Assembly (NCBI GenBank): GCA_027405735.1
Contig: JAPEHQ010000011.1
Location: 248,001 to 312,000, forward strand
Length of the DNA stretch: 64,000 nt
Reading direction: 5' to 3'
Source of the DNA: Mucor racemosus
Lineage: Eukaryota > Mucoromycota > Mucoromycetes > Mucorales > Mucoraceae
This document shows positions 26,206 to 37,892 of this stretch, piece by piece (the first letter of the stretch is position 1; each line of letters opens with the position of its first letter). A program made the translations under genes and the position numbers. Under the pieces are notes generated by a model that ran no database searches, was not told the DNA's origin, and saw nothing but the letters and a program-made list of their open reading frames with translations.

Positions 26206-26386
26206 AAACCGAATAATCTCCGGACGAGACCAATATTTACAAGCAGTATATATCTAGAAAAAATTACCGGGCAGCCCGGACGCGGTAGTTTAAAAGCCTC
26301 AAGCCGTGAGATGCGGGTATCAAAATTTTATACTACAGAAATGAAGGTTCCAATGTATAACTAATTATTCAAAGGCTTATTTTATG
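26206..26386 (+). repeat. Left terminal inverted repeat
   Basis: Pairs with 27355-27538. Carries CCGGGCAGCCCGG at 26267-26279, a perfect stem CCGGG/CCCGG with loop CAG. Confidence 0.7.
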
Positions 26387-27354
26387 TAAAGTACAAAATA
26401 CAACATACTACAGTAAAATGAGGGGTGAAAAAGAGATGAAAAATGCTATTAAAATCCTTCATTATTAAAATATGGATAATGCAAAATAAAGTGGTTATTC
26501 TACGTCTATATTTATATTATTCGGGGATTATTTACTGTTTGGCAATTGTCAGTGATTCCGTTACTTTTGATTGTAAACGTTGGGTTGTTCAGGTTATTGA
26601 TCTGGTGGATCAAGAACGGTGCTTTAAATATATTATATCAATTATGCTTTCAGAACAGCTCTTGTTCTACTTGATACTTTTTATATTTATTTGGGATACT
26701 CCACATTACTTTAGTATTTTGTCATCTCTTATACTCTTATGCGAGTATTATACCCATGATATCTTCATGCAATTATCTATTATTGCTACAAAGTCTTATC
26801 TTTGATAGCATGGTCCCAGTTTCCAATGAGATGACATTCAATTTTAGGGATTTTATGATGGGAATCTAGTTTAGTTCACTTCACATACAACATTAGTCTA
26901 ATAACAGTGGTACGTATAATAGGATAGTTCAAAAAAGTCTATAAAATTACAAACTTTAAAGAATTCATAAAAATAAAATATACATAATATTCATTTAATT
27001 TTACTTTTGTATATAAATCGTTTAAATTTGTGATTTTGCGGATTCTTTCGAATCTGGTTGCACTATCTTATTCTTCCCAACAAGTCAAACTTCGTTATTA
27101 GATTAACGCTGTATATTAGGGAGCATCAGTTTCAAAGTTTGGTAGATTCTGAAAAAAAATTGAGCACTAAAAGTAATAGATATTGACGTCCTTAAATCAT
27201 AATACGAATAAACAAATATACTTTGGGATCTACTACCAAAAAGTAGTAGATGTATTTTAGTATAATGGTTATTTTAAGCCAATCATAAAATGAATAGATT
27301 TGGTATTTTGAAATTGACGTCCACTATTGTATTTATACTTCATACAAATAAAAA

Positions 27355-27538
27355 ATAAAATAAGCTTTTGAATAATTAATTATACAGTTGAACCTTAATT
27401 TTTGTATAAAATTTCGATACCCGTATCTCATAACTTGGGGCTTTTAAATAGCCGCGTCCGGACTGTCCGGTAATTGTTTTTAGAAATTTACTGCTTGTTG
27501 TAAATATTAGATGGCCGCGTCCGGAGATTGTTCGGTTT
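27355..27538 (-). repeat. Right terminal inverted repeat
   Basis: Reverse complement of the left arm with substitutions. Its palindrome CCGGACTGTCCGG at 27458-27470 keeps the stem with an A-T pair where the left arm has G-C. Confidence 0.7.
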
Positions 27539-27541
27539 TTT

Positions 27542-27728
27542 TTGGAAGGGCAATCATTGGCAAAAATGCGGATCACATACAATAGAGGAAGAAGAACTCG
27601 CAATAAGTATGATATCTGGGTTAGAGGCATTACCCCCAAATTATTATATATTCAATCAAAATCAGTTACTATTTACACCTTCTGAGGCCAGTAACGCATT
27701 AGTTCTCGCTGAATATAGATCCAAATGA
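27542..27728 (+). pseudogene. Second Tnp2-like fragment
   Basis: The plus-strand frame reads EEEELAISMISGLEALPPN and on to a stop at 27726-27728. It aligns with EEELATDMVFGLDSLSPN in the minus-strand remnant at 22147-24037. Only about 60 residues remain, immediately outside the right inverted repeat of the 1.33-kb element. A fragment of a second, inverted copy of the same family. Confidence 0.5.
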
Positions 27729-28362
27729 GCTCTCGTTGTAATAGTAGATACATCTAGGGTTTATTCACAAATTAAAAAGTTTCAGCTTCTCTGACATGTT
27801 GTGCAAATGGGGAAATAAAAAGACTTTATTTTTTCACGTATTTTGTATTATGAGCTGTTTCAGATATTTTTGAAAATTTTTTATAAAATCAAATAATGGT
27901 TTGATATTAAATTTTAAAGTTGTACTTAATGCACAGTAAATATGCAAATAATATATTTAATTTTATTAGCTAAAAGTTGTTTTTGAAGGAGTATAGCACA
28001 CGTTTCCAAGAAAAACAACTGTCTTCCTCTGCTTAAAAAAATAAATAAAGCATCTGGAAAAATGCTTGTAATCAACCAATATTAATTCAAACAGGCTGAA
28101 AGTCTCAAAGTATATACTACAGGAGTAGTTGTATTCATAATTAAGATTTTTAGCATCCCTTGATTTACTGGCTAAATTGTAGAAATAGAATGCACTCTTT
28201 TTGGATTGGGGTGTATGGTTTAGCAGACTTTTTCAAATTAGAAATAGAACTAAACCAACCAAAACTAGCATACGTGGCAATAAAAACTATTGAAACTAAT
28301 AATTAAAAGCCTTTTTTTATGTTTAATCAAAATTGTTGTAGTGCAATCTGTTTTATATCTGT

Positions 28363-28399
<37 letters not shown>

Positions 28400-28626
28400 G
28401 ATATTACTACAATCACTCATATTGCCTTTTCTAACGTTTTTGTTTGAGAGCTGATGCGAAATACAATTATATATACACAAACCACAGATTGGAATAAGTA
28501 TTCGCACTGTGCTATGCTGAAATAATGAATAAATATTCTAAAAAGTTACAATTCCCAATTTTCAATTATGTATGAACGATAATTTTCTTTTATTACCATA
28601 TTCTTTATCTTTACAAACAGATCATT
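27729..28626. other. Intergenic with a T34 tract
   Basis: No gene seen. 28365-28398 is an uninterrupted run of 34 T. The open frame 28265-28507 exists only because of that run (poly-Lys on the minus strand). The 28500-28626 part is the 3' flank of SEY1. Confidence 0.6.
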
Positions 28627-31573
28627 TTATTGATCCTTCTTTTCATTTACTGTTGTCTCCTTACTACTACTATTATCATGATGTGTTTGTTCTTTTGCAA
28701 TTTCCACACCTTCTGCAATGCGTTCTTTTGCAATTCTCGTAGCCTCACCAACGACAGTAGAAATGATACGTTCCAAAGGACCCCATAAATTCAAGGCAAA
28801 AATAACGTAACCAAAAGTGATACATAAAACAAACAAGACCATGTACAATGGGTTTCTGATAATAGTCATGAATTCGTTCCAACCCAAAAAGACCATGGCT
28901 GCAATTGCCCAGTTAGGGATTTTAGCAGTGGTTGAAACAACTGATCGCTTGGCTTCCAAATAAAATGCATCAGATTCTCTCTTGAAACGATTTGAAATGT
29001 CGATTTGTTTGGCTTCACTTAAGACAACAAGTGATTGATTAAAATCAAAATCATCATCTGTGGAGGCTTCGATTTTGAATTCTAGGTCATCTTTCAAACT
29101 GATCTTGGCAAATAAAGAGATAAGTATTAAAGTCTACACATAAAGAGAAAGAGGGATTAGTTACAAATTAGTTTGTGAAAAAAAAAAACGTGAGTAGTTT
29201 ACGTCTTCTTTGGCTCTCTTGAAAAATGTATCAATGTCATCCTCTGGTTTCCAAACACGAGGAAGACCATGATCATCGTATCTAAACTTTTCTTCAAATC
29301 TTGAGCGAAGCTTCAATAGCAGCATTGTATCGGCAAGTTCTTCATCTACTTTTTTACGAAGGACAATCCAAGCTTGTAACTTGAGATCGGCAATTGACTC
29401 TTGCACTTCAGCATCAGAAGAGTTGAAGCCTAGTTGTTTCATACACATCTTTTAAAACAGTTTTTTTTTCATTATTTCTCTATTTTACTTACTTTTCGCA
29501 ATCTTATTGAGAGTAGTTTGACCATGCTCAACAGTATTTGAATAAGCTTGAAGTATTTTATGCCATGGATTTGGTCCTGGATTATTCAAAGCCAATGTAA
29601 TAGGTTCAGATAATTCATTTTCAACTTGTTTCTGTTTATAAATGTTAAAAAGCTATATTGAATTGATTTTTTTCTGCATTATACTTACAGTTAAAGCCTT
29701 GGTCATCTTTTTGAATTCATCAGTACGAGCCTTTGTAGATACTTCAGAGAACTCTTCTTCAAGAGAAGTGAATTCACTAGCATAAGACCATTCAGTTTCA
29801 GGCAACAAAATGTCTATATACAAGATGTAAGTTTAAATGCTCTCCTCTTTCTTCTTTTATTATGCTCACAAACCTTTAGCACCAGTTAAGAAATAATCAG
29901 TTGCAGTCTTTAAACAACTTTCAACAGCAACAGCAAAGTTATAATTTGGCTTCTTCAATTCTGATTTAAGGCTTTCATCAAACATGACAATTGCCTTTTT
30001 ATGCAAATTCTTCAATTGACCAACAAATAAAACATTAAGTTGTGTGTTTAATTTAGTCAACATTTCGACTCGTTTCTTTTGATATACCCCTTGATGATAA
30101 CGAGATGCATTTTTATCAAATGCAGCTACGGCTTCTTGTCGAATTTCAAGCATTTGTGGACCGAGGTTGTCTACTGTTTGTGCTTTTTCAAGGATGGGTT
30201 GTTTAAAAGGAGCGAGTTTCTTGGAGAATACCTCAAAGGCAGCCTATTTATTTTTACATTAATACAACCTACAAGAAAAGATTTGGTAGAAAATGCCTTA
30301 CATTGGAAATTTCATCACATCTGTATTGAGCTAATAATTCTTGTTGTGTAGGCAGATCCAAATCCTTATTGGTAAGAACCTTATCCCAAATACCTGAAGC
30401 ATAGATATGATAACCATCAGCAGGGATACGCTTATGATATTCGGGTTTGAAGACAAAATCAGCATTTTGAGGATCATTGAATCTATAAAACTATTAGTAT
30501 TCCGTACAGTTCTCCGAATAAAATATGTACCTGGTTCTAAGTTTAGCTACTTCCTCATTGAATTTCTCAGGTAAAAGTACTTTATGGGGCAACCCAGTAT
30601 ACATAAAATCAAAGTAATCATGAATTTTACAATCTTCAAGACCTTCAGGCTATGGGCACGGGTAAATAAGTGTAGTTTTAAACTGTTCCTGTAAACATAC
30701 CTTGGATAAACCAGCCCAAATTTTTTCCAAATCAGATTGCAATGTCTTTGCCAAATTAGCCAAAGGAGTAGAGCCAACATGATCTCTAATAACAATCAAC
30801 AAGAGAGTCTTTTCTTTGCTGTAATGTAAAAAAAAAAAAAAAAGTTAATATTTGCTTAAAAGTTTCAAAAACCAAAAACTCTAACCTCTTTTGTGTTTGA
30901 AATAATTGTAAATTCACTTCAAATACAGTTTTTAATAATCCCATATTTGCGCCTTGATAAAGACCGACTTGATGTTCCCATAAATTCAAGATGATAACCT
31001 CGCTAGTTGCCATAGAAAACAAGGCGGATTTACGTTCAAAATCTTGATCTTCACCGCGTTCACGACCGTCTGTGCCCTCTACATCCATAACTAGCACATG
31101 CATACCTCTACCACGAGACATCCAAATACCTTTTGTTGTTTGACTTCTTTGATTTTCATCCATGACATCAAATGAGGTACCGAATAAACCGTTGAGTAGG
31201 GTACTTTTACCTGTACTTTGAGATCCAAATACGGCAACCACGTTATATTTAAATCCTGCTTCACCAAGGTTCCATTTTGAAAGAAAATTTGGTAAATCGT
31301 TACTGTTTGAGTTTGTTAATATTATGTATAAATACAAACAATGCCGTGTATATATTATGCTTACGTGAATTTTTGATGTTCATCTACAATTTGAAGACGA
31401 GGAATACTCAAGGTATCTTGATCCCAGTTTGTAGTTGAGATGGAACCTTTATGGGAATGAGGTGGAGTGATTTGATCAACTGGAACTTCAATTTCTTCAA
31501 TAGTCCTATTTGGAGAGTTTATATGTTTTAATAAAACAAAAAGGAACGTTTTTATATACATAAAAACTTACAT
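28627..31573 (-). CDS. SEY1: SEY1/RHD3 dynamin-like GTPase for ER membrane fusion
   Basis: Atlastin-class GTPase that fuses ER tubules. Eleven exons: 31572-31573, 31365-31505, 30886-31302, 30701-30818 (donor side written first), 30531-30649, 30302-30482, 29874-30243, 29689-29813, 29493-29631, 29203-29429 and 28627-29133. All introns are GT-AG, the sum is 2,346 bp, and the protein is 781 residues (yeast 776). G1 GSQSTGKST (74-82), G3 DVEGTDG (121-127), G4 region IRDH. Helical middle domain; two C-terminal membrane segments (about 688-705 and 711-730) and an amphipathic tail ([20 protein letters not shown]), as in the family. The start codon itself is split: exon 1 gives AT and exon 2 gives G. 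Acceptor CTAG at 29430 keeps frame into [11 protein letters not shown]. Diverges from SYO1. Confidence 0.95.
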
Positions 31574-33076
31574 GTTGGTATAGTTAAATTAAAAAAGAAA
31601 AAGTAAAACAAAAGAAGGATAAAAGAGTGTAAATTTAATTACTAGAAGATGATATAGCTATTTAAATGAGATGATAAAAAAAGGGGGGGCGAAATAGTAT
31701 ATGTAATATATACACAACCAAACCGTATTATCATAATACCACACTGAGTGACGACACAACAAGCGCAGGAAAGTGTATACATGTAAAATTCAATTAAGCA
31801 TGTGAAATTACTGTGTTACCATAATTGAAATCACCTACAGATTAATTAAAAAAGTATATGATGTTAAAATATTTCAAGAAACGTAGTGATCAATCTTTCA
31901 ACAGATAATTTCACCGATGGGATAGATCATTACAATATAGAACACTTGACAATTATGGCTCCTGAGAACATGTTGCTTAATATAAGGTTCCGAAATCGGA
32001 CAGGGGCTTAGGATATATATGTGTGTGTCTCGGGTGTGGCAACATATTTGTATCAACTTTTCATGCACGCCTTGAAATAAGATTCAGGTACGTTATAGAA
32101 ATCAGGTTTTATGACTGATCAAGGAGTGTTTTCTTCTGCCAAAAAATTAGAAACGCTTATTAAGAGATAAGCTTTTATTAAAAGAAGAATAATCATATCT
32201 ACTATATAAAAACTGATATAAATGCGTTTATTTGTATGTAAATCTGTCGATCTCAAAAGCTAAAAAAGTGATACGGAGTTACATTTCTTGAGCCTCAAAA
32301 TTGTCATTTGTATACCTCCCCCCCTAAACGATGCTGAAAGAATAATTTAATCAAACATTTTTGCAAATTTTAAAGTATAAGCGTAAACCGTAAATGTTTT
32401 TGCATCTGTAGGATATATTTTATATGTTAAAATAGCTAACAATCATTGCATTAATATCCTTTAAAGAAGCAATGCGGATGTAGTTCTGAGATCAAATTGA
32501 ATTTTCTGAAAAAAAAAAAAAAAAAAAAACGCCAAAATATAGCCTTTCGAGAAAGGTTAAAAAATAAGCATTAATTACAATTTTTACATAAAATAAAAAT
32601 ATAAGCGTACATAAAAGATGTGTCTCAAGTTTATCACGTTGTTAATTCTGGTTTTATTAAGCTAGATATTGCAAAATAATTCTTTTAAAACTAATGTTTC
32701 ACATTTTTTGGGCGGCAAGAACATTTCTGAAACGAAGATCAATTTATGGTTTTTTTTGGCTTTTGGTAAGTAAAATCTTTGATTTGTTTAGATAATCTGT
32801 GGCTTGATATAATAACTATGTTAATGATATATATATATATATATTGATTGTAGAACTAGATGAAAATCGCTACTGATCAAGAGAAACATGCCATTATAAG
32901 CCAAATTTATCCAGATTTTTAAGACTCATGGGTTTTTATTATTTGCAGTAGCCGTTGAGCTTTGTATAACACTAATAAGCCACTAGATTTTTTTTTTTTT
33001 TTACCCATCAATTTGAATTATCAAAAAATCGTACTTTTAAACGATATCACTTTTCATCTTTAAAAAAACATAGACT
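31574..33076. other. Intergenic, divergent promoters of SEY1 and SYO1
   Basis: 1.5 kb between two divergent gene starts. Contains G7 (31684-31690), C7 (near 32318) and A20 (32511-32530) tracts and a TA microsatellite (near 32827-32843). No ORF or RNA gene recognised. The stretch at about 32210-32340 loosely resembles 39030-39090 (GATCTCAAAA ... CAAAATTGT), possibly two remnants of a small repeat family. Confidence 0.45.
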
Positions 33077-35838
33077 ATGGGCAAGCAAAGACAAAAGAAA
33101 AAGAGCAGCAGAAGACGTATCAATCCTCTTCAAAGAAAAGGCATCGAAGCCGGTATCAATGAAGCCAATAGCAACATTCCCGTACCTACAGGCGAGCAAG
33201 TCGCACCTGTCGTTGAAAGAGTAAAATATATCAAAGTTTATGCAAAACTTTCTCTAATCATTTCTTATCTAGCTTTCTTCAGAAAATCCTACTGAACGTG
33301 CATGGGCAGCAGCTTGTATTTCAAATCTTATTCTAGCAAATGCAAGTACTCGTAAACTTTTATTATCCAAGGGCATTATTCCAATTTTGATACAAAGATT
33401 AAGTGACCCTCAACAAGAAGTTCGAGATGAATCATTGGGTGCTTTGAGAAATATTGCTTCTGTGGATAATACAGTAGCTAAAGAGTATTATACTCGAAAC
33501 ATTATGGAGCCATTATCAGCATTACTTCCTCAGGTAAAAAATGTTGTTTGGTTAAACATGTGGATTATTTTTGCTCAATATCACTAAATAGATTACACAA
33601 ACAATTGATTTGGTATTGAAAAGAGTACCTCTTCAAGATGAAGCAGATGGAGATAGAAGGAAATCAATTTGGGATGTAACCGAGAATTTTATATACATCA
33701 TTTGGTGTATATGGTAAGTTTTATATATGGATTATCTGTTGATTACTTAATCAACTCTCGAAACAATAGCGAAGCATCCGATAAATATATCAAAGCCATC
33801 AACAGAATGAATATTGTGACATTTTTATCATCATTTTTGTTATCTGGTGATCAATGTCCAACTCGAGTTATCATTGCAGCAGGTGAGTGAAATTGTGATT
33901 AGAACCCTTTGCCAAAAGAGATTAGAGATAGTAAAAAATATTAACTGATAAAAAAAAAATGAAAGGACAATGCCTGAATACATTGACAGATGATAACAAG
34001 GATTTATTTATTGAATTCCAGAACCATCCCGAATATGTGCAATCTTTATTGAATATTATCAATCAACAAAATGATAACATTTTAATTCAAGTTTTAGCAT
34101 GTGGTAAGTTTTTGTGTGAAAGATAAAGCAGGACCCTTGATTTTTAATTATATATTTGATTAGCTATTTTAATGAATGTCCGTGATGTGGTTCGTTTATC
34201 TTCATCGTGGGATGATGAGCAACAAGATATGGGCGAATTGAATAAATTATTGGTTCCTGTGCTTATCAAAGCATTAGATTACGATATTCAAGAAGGCGCT
34301 AATAATACAATTTCAGCCGTACAAAGTGGAGTAAGTTGCAATTAACAAAAAAAAAAGAGCTATTTCTATTTACACTACAAAACAGAATGTTCATACACAA
34401 GACGAATCAAACGAGATTACTCCAAAACCAAAACAACCCTTAACAAATGAAGAGGTAAAGAAGGGCAAGAAAACATGGAAAAATCCAGGGTTCTAACTCT
34501 AATTTTTTCATGCACAATTATTTAGATTTTTATTCAGGGTGTCGAGGATAGATTATCTATTACTCAATTAGCTTTAGAATTACTGGCTGATATCTGTGTC
34601 CAAGATGACGATTTAGATGGTAATTGTAAACATGATATTTATACTTTTTGTTTATATTGACATTTTATTTCCAAACATAGATGGATTTCAAGAATCAGAT
34701 CAAGTAATGCAAGATGATGAAAACGAAGACATAGAAGAGCAACAACAACAACAACAACCCGAAGAAACGGATGATGATGATATAGACCCTGCCATTTTTA
34801 ATAATACAATTCAGGAAGACGAAGCCCTGCAATCAAACCCTGTTTTACATGCTTACATACATCAAATTTTCCCACAGCTGATCCGTCTTGCCACAGCTAC
34901 TCCGATTTCGTATAATCAAACAAACCTTTGCCCGATTGTAACACATCATTTGGTGATAACACATCAGCGTTCATTGGAATGTCTCAATAATTTCTTATTA
35001 GCCATGCACGATGTCGGTAGCAAATATTGGTTTAAACACCATAAACAAGACGCTATTCAATTATGGAGATGGTTATTTGATATAGCTAATAGTGTAGCTG
35101 CTGCTAATACTGAAGAATGGGCAAGAAATGCAATTTTAGAAGTTGTTATTGGTTGTTTATGGGCATTAGGTCGAGGAATCAATCAAGATATTGTAAGTAT
35201 ATAATTCAATCCAGGGTTATTTTAAGGGTAACTGATGCAATAAGTATATTCTAGCCATTGGATCACATGGATGTGGGAGCTTTGTGTGGGACCTATGAAA
35301 TGATTCCAGTGGAAACTATGCGTATAAAAATAGTTGGCTGCTTGGGTCCAATTGCAATGCGATCAGGAGATGTGGAAACAAATAAAGTAGGTTACACACA
35401 AGAGTTATATAATACATTTGTATAGGATTACTAACCTTACCATTATAATGAAAAATTAAAAAAAAAAGACGATTGGTGTGTTTATTATGAAAATACTTGA
35501 ATATAAAACCACAGAAGCAAGTGTCATGGTAGAAGCGCTTAACTTACTGTTTGATGTGTACAGTGATTGTGCATTTGATTACGATTTTCCCGTTTTCGTT
35601 CAAGGCGGATTTTTAAATGTTTTGAAACAGGTTGTGCCTCGAGTTCGTTCCATGGTAAGTTTTTTAGTTTTTACCCCACACACAACTATTTTTCCTTCTT
35701 ATGAAACTGAGTTATTTTTAGGTAAAATCAATTGATCGTAGAAAGGATTTCGACTTGAGAATGAGAGCAGATGAGGCATTTGATAATTTAAATGCATTTA
35801 TTAAATATAAAAGAATAGAGAATAATAAAAGAAAGTAG
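33077..35838 (+). CDS. SYO1: SYO1/HEATR3-like symportin, ARM-HEAT adaptor for ribosomal-protein import
   Basis: SYO1 carries ribosomal proteins L5 and L11 into the nucleus with importin for 5S RNP assembly. Twelve exons (33077-33220, 33273-33533, 33592-33713, 33770-33882, 33966-34103, 34164-34330, 34386-34454, 34538-34619, 34681-35192, 35255-35386, 35469-35654, 35722-35838) sum to 2,043 bp, 680 residues, close to fungal SYO1 and human HEATR3. The N-terminus is basic (GKQRQKKKSSRRR), as expected for the importin-binding signal. ARM repeats start at LSSENPTERAWAAACISNLI. An acidic loop (EDIEEQQQQQQPEETDDDD) lies between repeats, as in the family. Frame selects acceptor TCTAG at 33272 over the nearer TTCAG. 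All splice sites are GT-AG. Confidence 0.92.
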
Positions 35839-36399
35839 GAAATTCGTCTAGGTTTTTTTTTTTTTACAAATAATTTTCATCATACTTGTACCAATCAGTG
35901 AATTTCCATGGTAATAAAAATTCATTTGAATTATTGTAAAATGTTTAGTATTTGCTTCGTGTTTTGCTTTTCTTTTTTTTATTTTATTTATATCTTTTGC
36001 TATTTTGACATGTTGTGTAAATGTAAAAAAGCTATATCTGTATTATATAATTTCATGGCTTTTTTAAGGGTTCATTTTTAGACATTTTCAAAGAGAAAAA
36101 AAAAAGGGTGTTTGATAAATACTACACAAATTTCTTTTTTTCATTTGCGTGGGAATACAATAAAAAAAAAGAACATGGCAAATTTATGAAACTTTACAAA
36201 TCGAGGGTTACACCCATCTGGAAAAAGAGGAGCGAGAGGAGAGCGAGGAGAGGGGGACCCTTTTCCACCTCTGTTACCTATCCAATCAAACTCTGTGTAG
36301 CTATCCTATTTACTGATATAAAAAGGCCCTCTTTTTTTCAACATTCCCTTGATATTACCTTATCTCTTTTTTTACTTTTTTTTTTTTTAAATTTTTTTA
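35839..36399. other. SYO1 3' flank and UNC93 promoter region
   Basis: AT-rich. Holds a purine-rich block at about 36220-36257 (repeated GAGGAGAG/GCGAGGAG) upstream of a TATA box, then a long pyrimidine tract up to the UNC93 ATG. The open frame 36108-36428 runs through this promoter and is not considered a gene. Confidence 0.6.
36317..36326 (+). promoter_or_regulatory. TATA box of the UNC93-like gene
   Basis: TATAAAAAGG, 74 bp before the ATG at 36400. Followed by a T/C-rich tract typical of strongly expressed fungal promoters and leaders. Confidence 0.55.
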
Positions 36400-37892
36400 A
36401 TGGGATTCAAACTACCTTTTCGTTATAACGATCCAAACTTCCAAGTTTTCTTGGTTGGTTTCATTTGTTTCTGTTGTCCTGGTATGTTCAATGCCTTGAA
36501 TGGTATGGGCGGTGCCGGTCAAGCTGATCCAAAGACAACTAACGATGCCAACACTGCTTTGGCTGTTACCTTTACTGTTTGTTCCTTAATTGGTGCTCCT
36601 GTGTAAGTCTATTTTGATATGTCCTGTATACAGTAAAATATCCTAATTCGTCATCATTTTGTTACTATAGTTACAATATTTTTGGTCACCGTATTCTTTT
36701 GCCTGCTGGTCTTGCATATGTCTTGTATGTTGGTTCTTACCTTACTCCTAATGCCGCTTTCACTATTGCTACTGGTGCTATTCTCGGTATTGGTGCTGGT
36801 TTCTTATGGACTGCTCAAGCTGGTATCATGATGTCCTATCCCGATGAGAAAGATAAGGGTAAAGCCTTTTCTATCTTTTGGATGGTCTTCAATCTTGGTG
36901 CTACTGTAGGTGCTGCTATTCCTCTCGGTAACAACTGGAACAATACTGCCGGTACTGTCAAGATTGGTACATACATTGGTTTCATGGTCATTATGGGTTT
37001 CGGTGCCTGTATGTCTCTTGTTCTTTTGCCTGCCTCCAAGGTTATCCGTGCTAATGGATCTCCTGTTTCTCTTCACAAATTCTCCAATTGGAAGCGTGAA
37101 TGTATTGAAGTTTTCCGTTTATTCAAAGATTGGAAGATGCTCATCTTGATTCCCCTTTTTGCTGGTTCAAATTGGTTCTACACTTATCAATTCCAAGTCT
37201 ATAACGGTGGTGGATTCTTCAGTCTTCGTGCTCGTTCTTTGAACAATCTCATCTACTGGCTTTGTCAAATTGTTGGTGCTGGTTTCTTTGGTTGGTTGCT
37301 CGATTGGAGCAAGCTTGGAAGCCGTAAGATGCGTGCCATCTTTGGTAATGCTTTTATTCTTGTTGTCTTGGTTGCTTCTTGGATCGGTGCCATTTTTGTT
37401 CAAAAGAAATTCACTTATGAAAGTGTTCATGCTGATGATTTTGTTGAAGTTGATATTGATTCCCCCGATTTTGCTGGTTATATTATCTTGTATGCTGTCT
37501 TTGGTTTGATCGATGCCATTTATCAAGGTTTCATCTATTGGTTGCTTGGTACAATGACTAACGATAATGAACGTGCTGCTCGTTATGGTGGTTTCTACAA
37601 GACTATTCAAAATGCTGCTGCTGCCATTGCTGCTCAAGTTGATTCCATTCACACTCCTTTCATGACTCAAATTTACATTAATTTGGCCATTGAAGGTGTT
37701 GGTTTGCTCTTGGCTTTTATTGTTTGCTTTAGAGTATCTGATGTTACTGTTGAACATGTTGATAACTTGATTGATGGTCAATCTCCTGAAATTATGGTTG
37801 GTGGTCAACTCGATACCATTGAAGATGGCGACAGAGATCTCAAGGTTGAGCATGAAGAAAAAGCTTATGCTATTTCTCATACTTCATCTTAA
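36400..37892 (+). CDS. UNC93-like major facilitator membrane protein
   Basis: 474-residue fungal UNC93/DUF895-type member of the major facilitator superfamily. Two exons: 36400-36602 and 36671-37892, with a 68-nt GT-AG intron. The N-terminus carries the family signature (FLVGFICFCCPGMFNALNGMG), followed by about 11-12 hydrophobic segments: CSLIGAPVYN, AYVLYVGSYL, GAILGIGAGFLWTAQAG, MVFNLGATVGAAIPL, FMVIMGFGACMSLVLLP, MLILIPLFAG, QIVGAGFFGWLLDW, AFILVVLVASWIGAIF, IILYAVFGLIDAIYQG, LLLAFIVCFRV. The motif GTMTNDNERAARYGGFYKTI is typical of fungal members. Substrate unknown. Codon use favours C- and T-ending optimal codons, unlike most neighbours, which suggests high expression. Confidence 0.88.

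Larger units (their letters stand above)
26206..27538. mobile_element. 1.33-kb element with long terminal inverted repeats
   Basis: The left arm (26206-26386) and right arm (about 27355-27538) are reverse complements at about 80% by eye. Both begin AACCGAAYAATCTCCGG at the outer edge. Each arm contains a GC-rich palindrome (26267-26279 and 27458-27470). The interior has one open frame (26443-26805, plus) of 120 hydrophobic residues with no recognised motif, so the element looks non-autonomous (foldback or MULE-like MITE). I could not identify a target duplication. Confidence 0.65.

Noticed and set aside
28265..28507. Poly-lysine ORF
   Set aside because: Produced by the T34 tract.
29430..29460. 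SEY1 acceptor AAAAG just before ATGTGTATG
   Set aside because: It breaks the frame; the CTAG acceptor at 29430 keeps the frame and gives the family-like sequence SFNSSDAEV.
31361..31561. Alternative SEY1 start upstream of TIEEIEVP in the same frame
   Set aside because: That ATG lies inside the GT-AG intron; splicing yields a split start codon instead.
37167..37880. 237-codon ORF antisense to the UNC93-like gene
   Set aside because: A long shadow caused by the biased codon use of the real gene; its sequence has no protein-like pattern.
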